Shown one piece after another: positions 1 to 10,349 of a DNA stretch of 64,000 nucleotides. The notes beneath the pieces were generated by a model, which worked only from the letters and a program-made list of their open reading frames with translations, searched no databases and was not told where the DNA came from. The stretch comes from Diphasiastrum complanatum. Its lineage: Eukaryota; Streptophyta; Lycopodiopsida; Lycopodiales; Lycopodiaceae. The first letter of the stretch is position 1, and each line of letters opens with the position of its first letter. The DNA lies in the NCBI GenBank assembly GCA_029204225.1, contig CM055110.1, forward strand, positions 17,975,501-18,039,500, written 5' to 3'. A program made the position numbers and the translations under genes.

Positions 1-1390
1 GCACCTTGGCCAAAGAATCCAAGAATTCTTGGACGTAAGCATCAATTCTTGGTTGCCCATCCTGCAGTTAAACGAATATATAACTCAGAATCATCTATCG
101 TGATGAAAGCCTTACGAATTCCGCTAGGAACCAACCCAAGTCACCGGTTTCACGGGAAGTTCCCCTCTACCATGAGGAGTGCCTTGCCCTCAAGAAACAA
201 GAGAACTGAGGATATCTGCTATCCTATGGGACGTTGTGCAAGCTAAAAATAGCTTGACCAACGATTAACCCAATCCTCAACAACTCGTGGGAGGGGGCGC
301 TTGAATTTCTTATCGCCGGAAATCCTTTGTGGCTTGGTAGCCCAAGTTGTGTGAATTAATAGCTTGTAATTGGATTAAAACGATTTTTCATTTGGTTATC
401 CTGCTGCTTATTGCTTTGATGTAGTTCTAGAACTGCTTTGCCCAAGTTTGCAATAGCTTATTAGAATTGAGGGAGCCATCACTATCTGGTGATGTGGATG
501 TATTTCAGTGTTCCCCCCATCACTACCTGGCGATGCTTGGTGAATTTCCATATCCCCCCCCCCCCCCAATCGAAACTTCAATCTTATCCATTTGCCTTTG
601 GAAACTAAAAAATTAAAAAATTAAGATTCAGTTATCATCATTGTGGGTATAATTATTAGTTAATAAAGCAATGTCCAAAAAAAAACACAGTTTTTAATAG
701 ACCTACGTGCTTATTTAAATTATACCAATGAATTTCAAATGGAATCAAAACAATGACAATGCTTCTTGGTTTCCAAGGGGAGGCTCGAACCTGAGACCAA
801 AGAAACAAAGCAATGACAATGCCGAGATAACCATGTCAATGCTTCGAAATCTAATTAACATTGTTACTTAAGCCATTATGTTCCATCTTCAGGTATACTG
901 CATTTGCATTTACGTAGTTTAAAAATGACTAAAGTGCCCATGGAAAACAAGAAAACAAAATGCGAGAACAAACGCTTAATTAATTGCTGGCTAAATAACC
1001 TCTAGCCAACCACCCCCACCCCCATAGGATATCTGCTTATCCTATGGGACGTTGCGCAAGCTAAAATAGCTTGACCAACGATTAACCCAATCCTCAACAA
1101 CTTTGGGGGCGCTTGAATTTCTTATCGCCGGAAAATCCTTTTGGTTGGTAGCCCAAGTTGTGTGAATTAATAGCTTGTAATTGATTAAAACGATTTTTCA
1201 TTTGGTTATCCTGCTGCTTATTGCTTTGATGTAGTTCTAGAACTGCTTTGCCCAAAGTTTGCAATAGCTTATTAGAATTGAGGGAGCCATCACTATTTGG
1301 TGATGTTGGATGAATTTCAGTGTTCCCCCCATCACTACCGGTCGATGCTTGGTGAATTTCCATATCCTCCCCCCCCCATCGGAACTTCAA
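1..1390 (-). pseudogene. Gypsy-like gag relic, runs off the left edge
   Basis: On the minus strand the reading starts at an ATG near 1390 or 1351 (MEIHQAS), continues through a charged, Gln/Asn-rich stretch (LQTLGKAVLELHQSNKQQ) to KGFSGDKKFKRP, then shifts frame. At 1-60 the minus strand reads IDAYVQEFLDSLAK, which resembles the end of the Retrotrans_gag domain. Gag forms the particle that packages element RNA. The frame is broken by stops and indels and is interrupted by the tandem duplication at 211-1817. Identification as gag rests on the general pattern and position, not on a search. The rest of the element lies to the left of the window. Confidence 0.45.
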
Positions 1391-1816
1391 TCTTATCCAT
1401 TTGCCTTTGGAAACTAAACAATTAAAAAATTAAGATTCAGTTATCATCATTGTGGGTATAATTATTAGTTAATAAAGCAATGTCAAAAAAAAACACAGTT
1501 TTTAATAGACCTACGCGCTTTAAATTATACCAATGAATTTCAAATGGAATCAAAGCAATGACAATGCTTCTTGGTTTCCAAGGGGAGGCTCGAACCTGAG
1601 ACCAAAGAAACAAAGCAATGACAATGTCGTGATAACCATGTCAATGCTTTGAAATCTAATTAACATTGTTACTTAAGCCATTATGTTCCATCTTCAGGTA
1701 TACTGCATTTGCATTTACGTAGTTTAAAAATGACTAAAGTGCCCATGGAAAACAAAAAAAACAAAATGCGAGAACAAACGCTTAATTAATTGCTGGCTAA
1801 ATAACCTCTAGCCAAC

Positions 1817-1817
<1 letters not shown>
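211..1817. repeat. Tandem duplication, ~818-bp period
   Basis: Unit 1 (about 211-1010) and unit 2 (1028-1817) match almost base for base, from GATATCTGC through the gag start and the CGAACCTGAGACC block to CTCTAGCCAA. Differences are scattered substitutions and short homopolymer indels. Both copies carry a C-run just upstream of the gag ATG (554-567 and about 1369-1378). Both end in C-rich sequence, short in unit 1 and 30 Cs in unit 2. Unequal exchange or replication slippage between C-rich ends would explain it. Confidence 0.9.
782..791 (-). other. tRNA B-box-like motif, unit 1 copy
   Basis: The minus strand reads GGTTCGAGCC, a good match to the RNA polymerase III B-box of tRNA genes and tRNA-derived SINEs. 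It recurs at 1587-1596 in the second duplication unit. A convincing A-box is not obvious: ATGGCTTAAGTAAC lies upstream but too far away. It may be a decayed SINE head or chance. Confidence 0.25.

Positions 1818-1847
<30 letters not shown>
1818..1847. repeat. Poly-C tract (30 nt)
   Basis: An uninterrupted run of C follows CCAACT and is followed by GCG. It marks the right edge of the tandem duplication. On the minus strand it is a G30 run. Confidence 0.95.
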
Positions 1848-1848
<1 letters not shown>

Positions 1849-1922
1849 CGTCTCTCTTTTCCCTCCCACTCGTTTTACTCGGGCCTCCACAGATTCACGC
1901 GCGCAGAGACCGCCCGAACTAT

Positions 1923-1945
1923 AGAGAGAGAGAGAGAGAGAGAGA
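1923..1945. repeat. (AG)n microsatellite
   Basis: About 11 AG units lie within otherwise unassigned sequence. No gene is recognised between 1848 and 2428. Confidence 0.9.
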
Positions 1946-2428
1946 CAGCGAGCATTTCTGCGGATGCAGGATGAGAGTGCGCCATACCTCCGTCACTGCT
2001 GCCTAGAGAGACCTTATTGTTTTTGTGTTTACAGGGCGCTGGAGGCCGTACAGAGGCGCTGATTTGGAAGCATTTATATGCTGTTTTTTCCAGTCTATGA
2101 ATACTTTGCATGCAGGAAGCTATCAAGCTTTTACTTGTGCTGTCAGTTGCAAATACAGAAGTATTTAGGGCATTTTAGCAGTTACTTTTCCTTCATACAG
2201 GAATAAGCAACATTCATTTACAGTTTAGCATTTCTAGAAATTTTTTTGTCTGAGAAACATGGTAGATGCTACCCAAATTTTCTCTAAAACTAATATTTGC
2301 ACGTCGAAAAAATAAATCGACGGGAAGAACAATCCGAAATTCCTTCTCTTTGTTGCTGATTCCACCGAAATCTTGAAAAAACATCGAGACTCTTTCCAGC
2401 ACTTTCAATGGCAATGCCTGCTTAGAAT

Positions 2429-2441
2429 GGCTCTGATACCA
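2429..2441 (-). promoter_or_regulatory. Primer binding site (initiator Met type)
   Basis: The minus strand reads TGGTATCAGAGCC, complementary to the 3' end of plant initiator tRNA-Met, the usual primer for minus-strand DNA synthesis. It lies one base from the CA end of the LTR at 2443. The internal region that should follow at lower coordinates is not recognisable, so only the 5' end of this element remains. Confidence 0.8.
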
Positions 2442-2442
2442 A

Positions 2443-3028
2443 TGTAAAGCCCTACACACAAGATACTATCTAAACATGCCAATACAAGCAACCAACAAGG
2501 GAATGGATGATGGACTAACTTATGGGTTGTTGGTCTTCTGATCTCTAGTGTGGACACATTACCCGAGACCAATCGTTGGTCTACCGATCTCTAGTGTGGA
2601 CACGTTACCCGAGATCGGTCGTGGGCAAGATAATCGTAGAGTTGACCACGCGGTTTCTTGTGGTGCGTCGGTGGTACTTTCTAAGTTTGCATCCGACGGG
2701 TTGTGCCCGACAGTCAGATCCAACGAGATTGCGTTCGACATTCCTGCAGACTGTGGAAGAAAAATAGTTCATTTTTGTAGACTGCTTTGTGATTTGTTGA
2801 AGTCGTTGAAGATGGCGAGGTCTCCAATGTTCTTCAAACACTGGATATTCGAATGTGGAATAGAAAACAAGATTGGTTACCCTTTGATCCGGTTTTGAGC
2901 TGCTGCGCAGAATGAGTGGTTTTGCAGGTGCTGCAGTCTGTGTCAAGAGCACAACAAAGATATGCAGGATAGCAAAACGGAATTGTAAATTTCAAGGAGT
3001 AAACTATGAGCTTAATTCCCAACAACAT
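2443..3028 (-). mobile_element. LTR relic next to a Met primer site
   Basis: The plus strand begins TGTAAAGCCC beside the primer site and ends near CCCAACAACA, giving TG...CA ends. The right edge is by eye (3025 or 3028). It contains an imperfect 46-bp direct repeat around 2540 and 2586 (GATCTCTAGTGTGG). Blocks of similar sequence occur at 8990-9050 and 56400-56860, so it belongs to an old repeated family. Small ORFs inside it overlap on both strands and look meaningless. Confidence 0.55.
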
Positions 3029-3221
3029 CTACCATACAATCGATATCCTCTCAAAAACCGTGATTTAAGAAGAGAAATGTGAATCACCCGCCAAGATTTT
3101 GCACAATATTTTGGCTCCACGAAATCCAAGAATCAAGATCCCATTACGAAGATCCATCTCCAAAATCTTGGCCTCCTCTTGAGCACTTCCGCAATGACAA
3201 AACCGCTAAAGCCTTAGTTTT

Positions 3222-3645
3222 GTCTCTGATACCAGTATGCCCCTACCAAGGATGTACCAGCCAAGCAAGCCGCAACAAAGCAATATAAGGGAATCGAAAG
3301 GTGGACACACCAACCCAACCAAATCTAGATTTTACAAATATAGCCCCCAAGCTATGGATCAATCCCTCACAAGGGATATAGGAGTCACACCAGCAGCATG
3401 TAGCTACCAGTCACACAAACAAGCATGCCCTAGTGAGAGCCCAATAGGTATATTTATACCCTCCAAGGCCCTCAAGGCCCATGCACCACTAGTAGAGCAA
3501 TATGACACCTCACTGGACACCTTTATTGGACACCTCTACATCACTATACCCTCCAAGGAACATGCACCACTAGTAGAGCACTATGACACCTCACTAGATA
3601 CCTCTACAGCCGAACTGTGCCATGACATCCAGTTCTCCTCTAACA
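3222..3645 (-). mobile_element. Second LTR-like relic with degraded primer site
   Basis: The minus strand has TGGTATCAGAGAC at 3222-3234, a near match to the Met primer site. It is followed on the plus strand by TGCCCCTACC (3239) running to CTCTAACA (3645), which could be an LTR of ~407 bp. It contains two ~60-bp near-identical direct copies of the block around CATGCACCACTAGTAGAGCA (about 3480 and 3554). Ends are tentative and no partner LTR is seen. Confidence 0.4.
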
Positions 3646-3721
3646 GATAGACTTATAATAATCCACCATCATGAGTTTAGGTCTCCAACCATTAATTATG
3701 AACACACATGAGGGCCCCAAA

Positions 3722-4079
3722 TGTTATGAGCTCGTGACTAGTGCCGAACCCTAGAGAACACATATAGGTCAGATACCACAGTCAGAGTCATGTCCAGCGT
3801 ACACGACCAACAGGGCGAGACAGTGTGAGTAGTGTGCCCCAGCACGATCCATAGCTATGGCAGGCCTAACATAGTCTAGGGACCTTGTCAGCAGGACAGG
3901 GCCCCCAGTTGGGTCCCGACGTGCAGTCGGCCACGTCAGTGCCACGTGGCCGACACTTGGTAGTTGCATGCTATCAGTCCTCACACTGGGCTAGGAGGGG
4001 CTTACTCTATATTAGGGAGTAGGCAAGGTTGGGTGGATCAGTTAGTGGTTGCCCTACTGTGGTGTTAGGATCTATTACA
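3722..4079 (+). repeat. 5' LTR of chromovirus
   Basis: It starts TGTTATGAGCTCG and ends ATCTATTACA. By eye it differs from the 3' LTR at about 22 of 358 positions (~94% identity), nearly all substitutions and many of them transitions. The stretch TTACTCTATATTAGG near 4001-4015 could hold a TATA-like element. Confidence 0.95.
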
Positions 4080-4080
4080 C

Positions 4081-4093
4081 TGGTATCAGAGCC
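4081..4093 (+). promoter_or_regulatory. Primer binding site (initiator Met)
   Basis: TGGTATCAGAGCC begins one base after the 5' LTR. It is a full match to the plant initiator tRNA-Met primer site. Confidence 0.95.
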
Positions 4094-4572
4094 ATCTCCA
4101 TCTTTGGGAGCTTAGTAGCAACAATAGAGAAAGCTATCAGAGGATAGGAAAAATCTTTGAGTTTCTCAAAAAAGACTAGAGGAGGAGAATTGTTGTAGGT
4201 GCAGCCTTCAAACTTCTAAATTTCATTGAGAATTTATAGTTCTAGGAAGTAGAATTCCTTACGTAGGTAAATCGCTGGACATGCAGCAATCTATCTCTGA
4301 TTTCAGAGATCTGATTGTAATTTTCATAAACGAATTTCAGTAGATCTGAGCGGATTCTGGAAAGGAAGGATAGTACAGGTCCATCGTTGTAGAAACAGAT
4401 CTCTGAATTTCCAGAAGAATCTGAGCAAATTTGAGGGAAGTTTAGAGCAAACTTCCCTAGCAGGGCCAACGCTGGACATGGTAGTGAAAAAGTGAAATTT
4501 CATCATGGTTTCTAAAGATTTCTTAGAAGTCTGAGCTTCAAACTTGTTTGCTACAAACCAGCGACCTATCAG

Positions 4573-4962
4573 ATGAGGTCAAATCAGAGATTCAAGTGGA
4601 TTTTGGAGTCTAAAGTTGGACAAATCGGGCTAGACAAGTTGTTGTCCCACCAGCGAGGGCAGGGGCATAAAAAAAACTCGCCTACTACCCTTGAGCAAGC
4701 TCTCAGATATGCTCAAATCTATGATGATTCAATGGGTAGGAAGAGGGTGAGACAGCAGCCCCTTTCTAAGCAGCCTCCTTAGAAAGACTTTCAATTTCAA
4801 AAGAAATTTTTATAAAGAAAAAAAGAAGATAAATTTAAAAGTGAAGCTCCTCATAAATGCCCTTCACTCATACAACCCTTAAAACCAAAAGATTTTGAGA
4901 AAGCCAAACAAGAACGTTTGTGCTCTGTGTGTATGGGCAAGGGACACACAGTCAGACAGTGT
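4573..4962 (+). pseudogene. Chromovirus gag C-terminal part with zinc knuckle
   Basis: A 69-codon frame holds the end of a Retrotrans_gag domain: a region around HQRGQGHKK, then TTLEQALRYAQIYDDSM, a common pattern in plant gypsy gag. It stops at 4782. In another stretch, 4921-4962 encodes a CX2CX4HX4C knuckle (CSVCMGKGHTVRQC), which in this family binds RNA. Between 4094 and 4572 no gag N-terminal domain is readable, so most of gag has been lost or decayed. Confidence 0.75.
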
Positions 4963-5063
4963 CCCAAGGAGCCTTTCACTAAAAAAGATAAAAAAATAAA
5001 AAACAAGTTCATCTTGTTCAGACTGTAAGTTTCCATAGTGACTCGGCAACTTCCGAGATCAAA

Positions 5064-5504
5064 GTGTATCATGAAGACCATGAACACTGTTGTCAGCTGA
5101 CCTTTGCAATGCTAGGGAGACCCTTCAGCTTTGGGCCGCATGACCTAGTACGTATGCATGGGAAAGTTGGTAACCAGACAGTAAGAGTTATGGTTGATGA
5201 TGAGGCAACCCATAATCTCATCAACTACACCCTGGTTAAAAAACTTAAACTTCCAAAAGTACCTAGTCAGCATAGGTACATAGTTTCACTAGCTAAGGGT
5301 GAAGATAAGAAAATCTGGGAAACTATGGTAAGTAACTTGAATCTTGGTATTCATGGGTACCAAGATGAATTAAACTTTTAGATAATGCACCTGGATCGCA
5401 CAGATATTGTTCTGGGGAGAGATTGGCTCTACAATTTAGGACCTTCCCTCCACAGAAACTATCAGGAGAACACCCTCAGCTTTCAACATAAAAGCCGAGA
5501 GATC
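5064..5504 (+). pseudogene. Chromovirus aspartic protease, active site altered
   Basis: The frame reads GNQTVRVMVDDEATHNLIN, where active plant gypsy proteases have D-S/T-G-A. Here the motif is DDEA, so the Ser/Thr and Gly of the catalytic triad are replaced. A stop at 5379-5381 precedes the second protease signature, DIVLGRDWLYNLGP (about 5405-5445), the usual ILG-W segment. The protease would cut the Gag-Pol polyprotein; this copy should be dead. Confidence 0.8.
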
Positions 5505-5507
5505 TAG

Positions 5508-6684
5508 TTGCATGGGGAGCATGATGTTCCCAACAGTCCTATGGTTTGCAGTTCAGAGCTCTGTCAGCTAATCGGAGACAAAGACCATCAAGTATTCTTA
5601 TGTGACTTTTACTTTATTCCTGAAGTTTCTATTTCTATTTCTATACAGCAGAAAATCAGTAAATTAGAAATTTCATTGTCTAAATTTAAAGATGTTTTTC
5701 CTGAAGATTTGCCACATGGTTTGCCACCTAGCAGAGTGGTAGATCATGTAATAAACCTAGTGTCAGATACAGCACCTGTTTCTAAACCTCCGTATCAGGT
5801 CAGCCAAACATATGATGAAGAAATAACTAGGTAGTTAACAGATTATCTTGGAAAAGGCCAAATTCAGACCAGTAGTTCACCATGGGCGCCAGTCCTATTG
5901 GTGAAAAGAAAGAGAGGTCTATGCGTCTTTGCGTAGATTACAGAGCCCTCAATAAAGTCACAATAAAGAATAAATATCCTAAGCCTCGGCAGATGAGTTG
6001 TTTGATCAACTCGACGGGGCTAAATTTTTCAATCAAATAGAACTCAGATCGAGATATCATCAAGTCCGTATAAAATCAGAAGATGTCTTGAAAACAGCTT
6101 TCAGAACTCGTCACCATCATTATGAGTTTAAGGTGATGCCGTTTGGGCTCACAAATGCTCCAGCTACCTTTATGACCTTGATAAACAGCGTCCTAAGACC
6201 ATACTTGGATAAATTTGTAGTCGTATTTTTAGATGGCATCCTCGTCTATAGCAAAACAAGGAAGGAGCATCTAAAACACCTCAGAAAGGTGTTTCGACTG
6301 CTCAGAAAGCATAAGCTTTATGCTAAACAATCCAAGTGTGAATTCTTTGTTGAAGAAGTAGCATATTTGGGTCACATTATCTCGTCAGATGGGATTAATA
6401 TGGAATCGAATAAGGTTAAAGCCATACTCAGTTGGTTGAGACCTCAGAACATTTTGGAACTTCAGATCTTTCTTGGTTTGGCGGGATATTACAGACGATT
6501 TGTCAAGGAATATGCTCAGATAGCAGTTCTCATGACAAATCTTTTTAAAGGGAAGGGAAAGGAGTTCATTTGGGAGTCCGCACAGCAGGAGAGCTTTGAT
6601 GCTCTCAAAACAGCCTTAGCCACAGCACCGATTTTAAAAAGTCGTCGACCCCAATCAGTCATTTGTGGTCGAAACAGATGCTAG
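5508..6684 (+). pseudogene. Chromovirus reverse transcriptase, catalytic Asp lost
   Basis: The N-terminal connection includes FKDVFPEDLPHGLPP, then PPYQVSQTYDEEITR and a stop at 5832-5834. The fingers ([13 protein letters not shown], then [18 protein letters not shown] in shifted frames) lead into the frame 5998-6684: [33 protein letters not shown] and [12 protein letters not shown]. The expected F-x-D-D box is FLDG, losing one metal-binding Asp. The thumb ([27 protein letters not shown]) is well preserved. At least one frameshift near 5920 and one near 6650 break the polyprotein. Confidence 0.9.
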
Positions 6685-7129
6685 CGACTTTGTAGTTGGA
6701 GCTGTGCTAACTCAAGGTGGACGACTAGTTGCGTTCAAGAGTAAAAAACTTGAGCCAGTTCAGACTAGGTACAGTGCCTATGAAAAGGAACTATTTTCTA
6801 TAGTCCATGCCCTTAAGACTTGGAGGCATTATTTGTATGGTGCCAACTTTGAGGTCCTGACAGACCATGAAAGTCCTAGATACCTTTGCAATCAACCTGA
6901 GCTTAGAGGTCGGAAAGCTTGTTGGGCAGAGTTGATGCAAGAGTTTGATATGTCTATCAGATATAGACGGGGGAAATTCAATACAGTAGCAGATGCCCTT
7001 AGCAGAATGCCTATGATAAACGAGCTGAGTTTTACTCAGATTCGTAATGAGTTACTTCAGTCCTTGAGAGGGAAGTGCCAGCATGATGCATTCTTCTCTA
7101 CTGTCTGGAACTCAGTCCAGAGCAGATAG
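6650..7129 (+). pseudogene. Chromovirus RNase H domain
   Basis: After a frameshift the sequence reads [50 protein letters not shown] and FNTVADALSRMP. These are the typical gypsy RNase H landmarks, with Asp in ETDAS, Glu in YEKEL and Asp in LTDH all present. RNase H removes the RNA template during cDNA synthesis. The domain is uninterrupted, but it is cut off from RT by frameshift and ends in a stop at 7127-7129 before integrase. Confidence 0.9.
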
Positions 7130-8100
7130 TTACAGACTCCAGAACCAGTTCCCAGGGCTGGTGTTAGTTCATCCAAGAATACAGCAGCTTCCGTTGAGGA
7201 TGATGATGAGTCCGAGTATACGTCGTCAGATGATGTTGAGGATTCTGAGCCTGTATTACACAAGCAAACCCCAGGGGTTGAGGGTCAGTTGACTCAAGGA
7301 CTCAAATGGAAACAATATTCCATTCAGGATGAGTACTTCCTCTATAGAGTTAGAGTATGTGTCCCCAATTCAAAGGATTATAGGCAGCGCTCCTATATGA
7401 ATGTCATGACAATCCTAGTGCGGGACACCTAGGCATACAAAAGACCTATGAGCTTCTTTGTAGGCAATTTTTCTGGCCCAGTATGAAAAAGGACGTCCAA
7501 CAGTATGTAACTAGTTGCCAGAAATGTCAAGTAAACAAAGTAGAGTGTTTAAAGGTAGGAGGGTTGTTGCAGCCCTTAGAAATACCAGCTGGTAAATGGG
7601 AGTAGTATCTCCATGGATTTTATAGTGGGCCTGCCTAAAACCCAAAAGGATGTTGATGCTATATGAGTCACAGTTGACCGTCTGACCAAAATGGCTCATT
7701 TTATTCCGACCAAAACAACCGTTAGAGCTCCAGAGTTAGCGAGGTTGTTTGTAGACAGGCTATTTAAATTGTACGGTCTACCTTCCGACATAGTCAACGA
7801 CTAGGACAGTAAGTTTAATGGAAATTTTTGGAGGGCAGTATTCCATCATCTCCATGCTAAACTTAATATGAGTACCACCGATCATCCACAGACCGACGGT
7901 TCTCGATATTATAGTTTCTTACAATGGTACCAAACATTCAGCTACGGGAGTTAGCCCATTTATGTTGATGTACGGTTTTCAGCCACGCTCACCCACAGCT
8001 GTAGGGTTTAAACAAGAAAAAGTTGAAGTAGCCAGAAACTTTTTAGAGGACCTAAACCAGATGATAGAACATGCTAAGCGTAGCATTAGACAGTCCCAGG
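7130..8100 (+). pseudogene. Chromovirus integrase, third catalytic residue deleted
   Basis: The zinc-binding part is recognisable near 7395-7545 (SAGHLGIQKTYELL, VTSCQKCQ), with the first His apparently changed to Tyr. The core reads MDFIVGLPKTQKDVDAI, a stop, [15 protein letters not shown] and [14 protein letters not shown], so the first two Asp can be traced. After HPQTDGS (about 7890-7905) the text jumps to a segment that normally follows the catalytic Glu. That Glu with ~40 residues is therefore missing. Several stops occur. Confidence 0.85.
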
Positions 8101-8588
8101 ATCAAGCCAGGCATAATGCATATCCACACAGACGGGCTGTGCAGTTCTCCACTGGTGAGAAATTCTACTTGAGAGTCCCAGTTGACTCTAAAGCCCTCAA
8201 ATCAGGAGTGTGTGCTAAGTTGTCTCCAAGGTATTGTGGTCCTTTTACCATCAGTAGGAGACTAGGCGAGGTCACCTATGAACTAGAACTCCGACACAGT
8301 AGTAAGGTTTTTCCAGTCTTTCATGTAAGTCAACTACGAAAAGCCTTAGCCAAATCAGAAAATCTGGTAGGGGACAGTGTTCTAGTTCTCTCATTGGATC
8401 CTCAGCAACCTCCACATGAACCAGAAGAGATTCTTGATAGTAGAGAGACGCAGACTCATCATACCCTATACCAATAATATTTGGTCAAGTGGAATGATCA
8501 GCCTGTTGAGAATGCCACTTGGGAAAGAGGCAGTGTCCTTCGCAAGATTTTTCCAGACTTTCTCTTAGAGGACCAAGACGGTTCTTAA
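8101..8588 (+). pseudogene. Integrase tail and chromodomain, with stop
   Basis: The GPY/F-type segment (SPRYCGPFTISRRLGEV, VFPVFHVSQLRKAL) is followed by PEEILDSRETQTHHTLYQ, a stop at about 8476, then YLVKWNDQPVENATWE. This is the pattern of a chromodomain: Y-L-V-K-W and A-T-W-E with the aromatic cage region. Chromodomains in this clade guide integration to marked chromatin. The stop splits the domain. The frame ends GS-stop at about 8588, directly before the purine tract. Confidence 0.85.
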
Positions 8589-8599
8589 GGGGGAGGGAG
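8587..8599 (+). promoter_or_regulatory. Polypurine tract
   Basis: AAGGGGGAGGGAG lies directly before the 3' LTR. It is the expected primer for plus-strand DNA synthesis. Confidence 0.95.
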
Positions 8600-8957
8600 T
8601 GTTACGAGCTCGTGACCCGTGCCGAACCCTAGAGAACACAGATAGGTCAGATACCACAGTCAGGGTCGTGTCCAGCGTACACGACCAACAGGGCAAGACA
8701 GTGTGAGTAATGTGCCCCAGCACGGTCCATAGCTATGGCGGGCCTAACACAGTCTAGGAACCTTGTCAGCAGGACAGGGCCCCCAGTTGGGTCCTAACGT
8801 GCAGTCGGCCACGTCAGTGCCACGTGGCTGACACTTGGCAGTTGCGTGCTACTAGTCATCACACTGGGCTAGGAGGGGCTTACTCTATATCAGGGAGTAG
8901 GCAAGGTTGGGTGGATCAGTTAGTGTTTGCCCTACTGTGGTGTTAGGATCTATTACA
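8600..8957 (+). repeat. 3' LTR of chromovirus
   Basis: It starts TGTTACGAGCTCG, ends ATCTATTACA, and is the same length as the 5' LTR. The base after it begins the CCAAA target-site copy. Confidence 0.95.
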
Positions 8958-9209
8958 CCAAACCCCTCCTAATCATAATTAACTTACGAGTCGAGGTAGG
9001 CCTACTGACCTCTAATGGGATAAACAATCTGAGATCAGTCGTGGGCATCACACACAGACACCCACACACCCACCTTCATGGTTCTTTTGTGCATAACAAT
9101 CGCTTACAATTGTATTGTAAATAAACAATTTTTATTTTTTGAATACATGTTAATCAGCTAGTGGTTGTTATATACAGTATATATACAACCGGTCAACGCC
9201 ATTACAAAG

Positions 9210-9275
9210 GCTATGCAATGGTCGGGATTTGAGCCTACGTCGGTAGTAGTGAAAAACTCTACCCATACACCCAAT
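9210..9275 (-). mobile_element. tRNA-like head, possible SINE
   Basis: On the minus strand TGGGTAGAGT (9256-9265) resembles a pol III A-box. GGCTCAAATCC (9225-9235) resembles a B-box. They are spaced about 30 bases apart as in a tRNA, and flanking bases resemble a degenerate tRNA T-arm. The body and tail cannot be delimited, and no clear target-site duplication was found. It is too degenerate to be a working tRNA gene. Confidence 0.4.
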
Positions 9276-9299
9276 TGCGATGGACATAAATGACCAATT

Positions 9300-10261
9300 T
9301 AAGTTAGTTAAACATTTGTAATAAGTGGAATCAACAAAACAATATTTGTGTATGCATGCATGCTTGAGGGATTGGACACGTTTTGGGCTAGTTTTTCTAC
9401 CCTCACAAGCACCACAAAAACTCCTTAATCAAGGCTCTAACAATCTATATGCATTTAGGACAACCCACAATTTCACTGGGCCCCCTCCTTCTCTAGGTCC
9501 AAAGCTCTTACCTTGAAGCACTCCAAGGTCCCCACTCATGGCCTCTCTTATCTTTTACATGTAAAAGTACTATACTTTAGGACCATAAATGGATCTACAA
9601 AAGATCCACAAGAGTGATTGGATGTTTGCTTAACACTCTATCAAAGAACTAGACACAAAAAAGTTGATCTAGATTGGCAATTGGACAACAAACAACAAGC
9701 ATTAACAATCAAAAGCATTGATAAACATTGAAATCCAAGCCCACACATGTGTACTACAGGCTGTAGTACGGCCTTCAACCTAAGAAACATGTAGAAATTG
9801 ATTTGGTTTCATTTGGATCACAAAAACTCAATGTACATAGTGAACTAGCTTGAGATTGCCAATGAGCTCCAAAATTTTTCTATCTTCTCACTATGAGAGC
9901 TTGGAATACATAGCAAATCCGACTTCCTTCTTGAAGTTAGGTGGATTTCCAGCATATAATAAGGAAGTTAACTCACTCTTCTTGCCCTAAAATGAAACCC
10001 TAGCCTAGATCCTAGACTTATGCTTGGTAGGTAGCTAGTTGGTCAAATTTTCACCTTAAGCTTAGGGGTAGGTCCTATAAAGTAGGGATGACCACCAAAT
10101 AGACATGACCAACTCTCTTGACTTGAGCTAACCTACATTAGGAGTGGGTTGCCATGTGGCATTTTGGCCATACTTGTGTGAAACCCAATTATGTACAAAA
10201 TTTACACTATTCTTCATGGTTTTTGATCAAGCTAGATTTGCCAATTTTTGGAAATTCTTCA

Positions 10262-10264
<3 letters not shown>
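9300..10264. other. No gene recognised
   Basis: Non-coding, moderately AT-rich sequence. Short frames here have no recognisable motif. Confidence 0.6.

Positions 10265-10346
<82 letters not shown>
10265..10346. repeat. (TC)41 microsatellite
   Basis: A pure 82-nt TC tract. The Ser-Leu repeat peptides it could encode on the plus strand are artefacts of the repeat. Confidence 0.98.

Positions 10347-10349
<3 letters not shown>

Larger units (their letters stand above)
3717..8962 (+). mobile_element. Complete Ty3/gypsy chromovirus, inactive
   Basis: The element has a 358-bp LTR at each end (3722-4079 and 8600-8957). A Met-type primer site follows the 5' LTR, and a purine tract AAGGGGGAGGGAG precedes the 3' LTR. 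It is flanked by a perfect 5-bp target-site duplication, CCAAA (3717-3721 and 8958-8962). The inside reads gag tail, zinc knuckle, protease, reverse transcriptase, RNase H, integrase and chromodomain on the plus strand, the gypsy order. Every domain is broken by stops, frameshifts or active-site changes. The gag N-terminus is missing or unreadable. Confidence 0.95.

Noticed and set aside
782-1596. Functional tRNA genes from the B-box-like GGTTCGAGCC
   Set aside because: No cloverleaf can be drawn; no acceptor stem, A-box at wrong distance.
2548-2952. Overlapping 115-116-codon frames on both strands
   Set aside because: They lie inside the LTR relic at 2443-3028, overlap each other, and have no motif.
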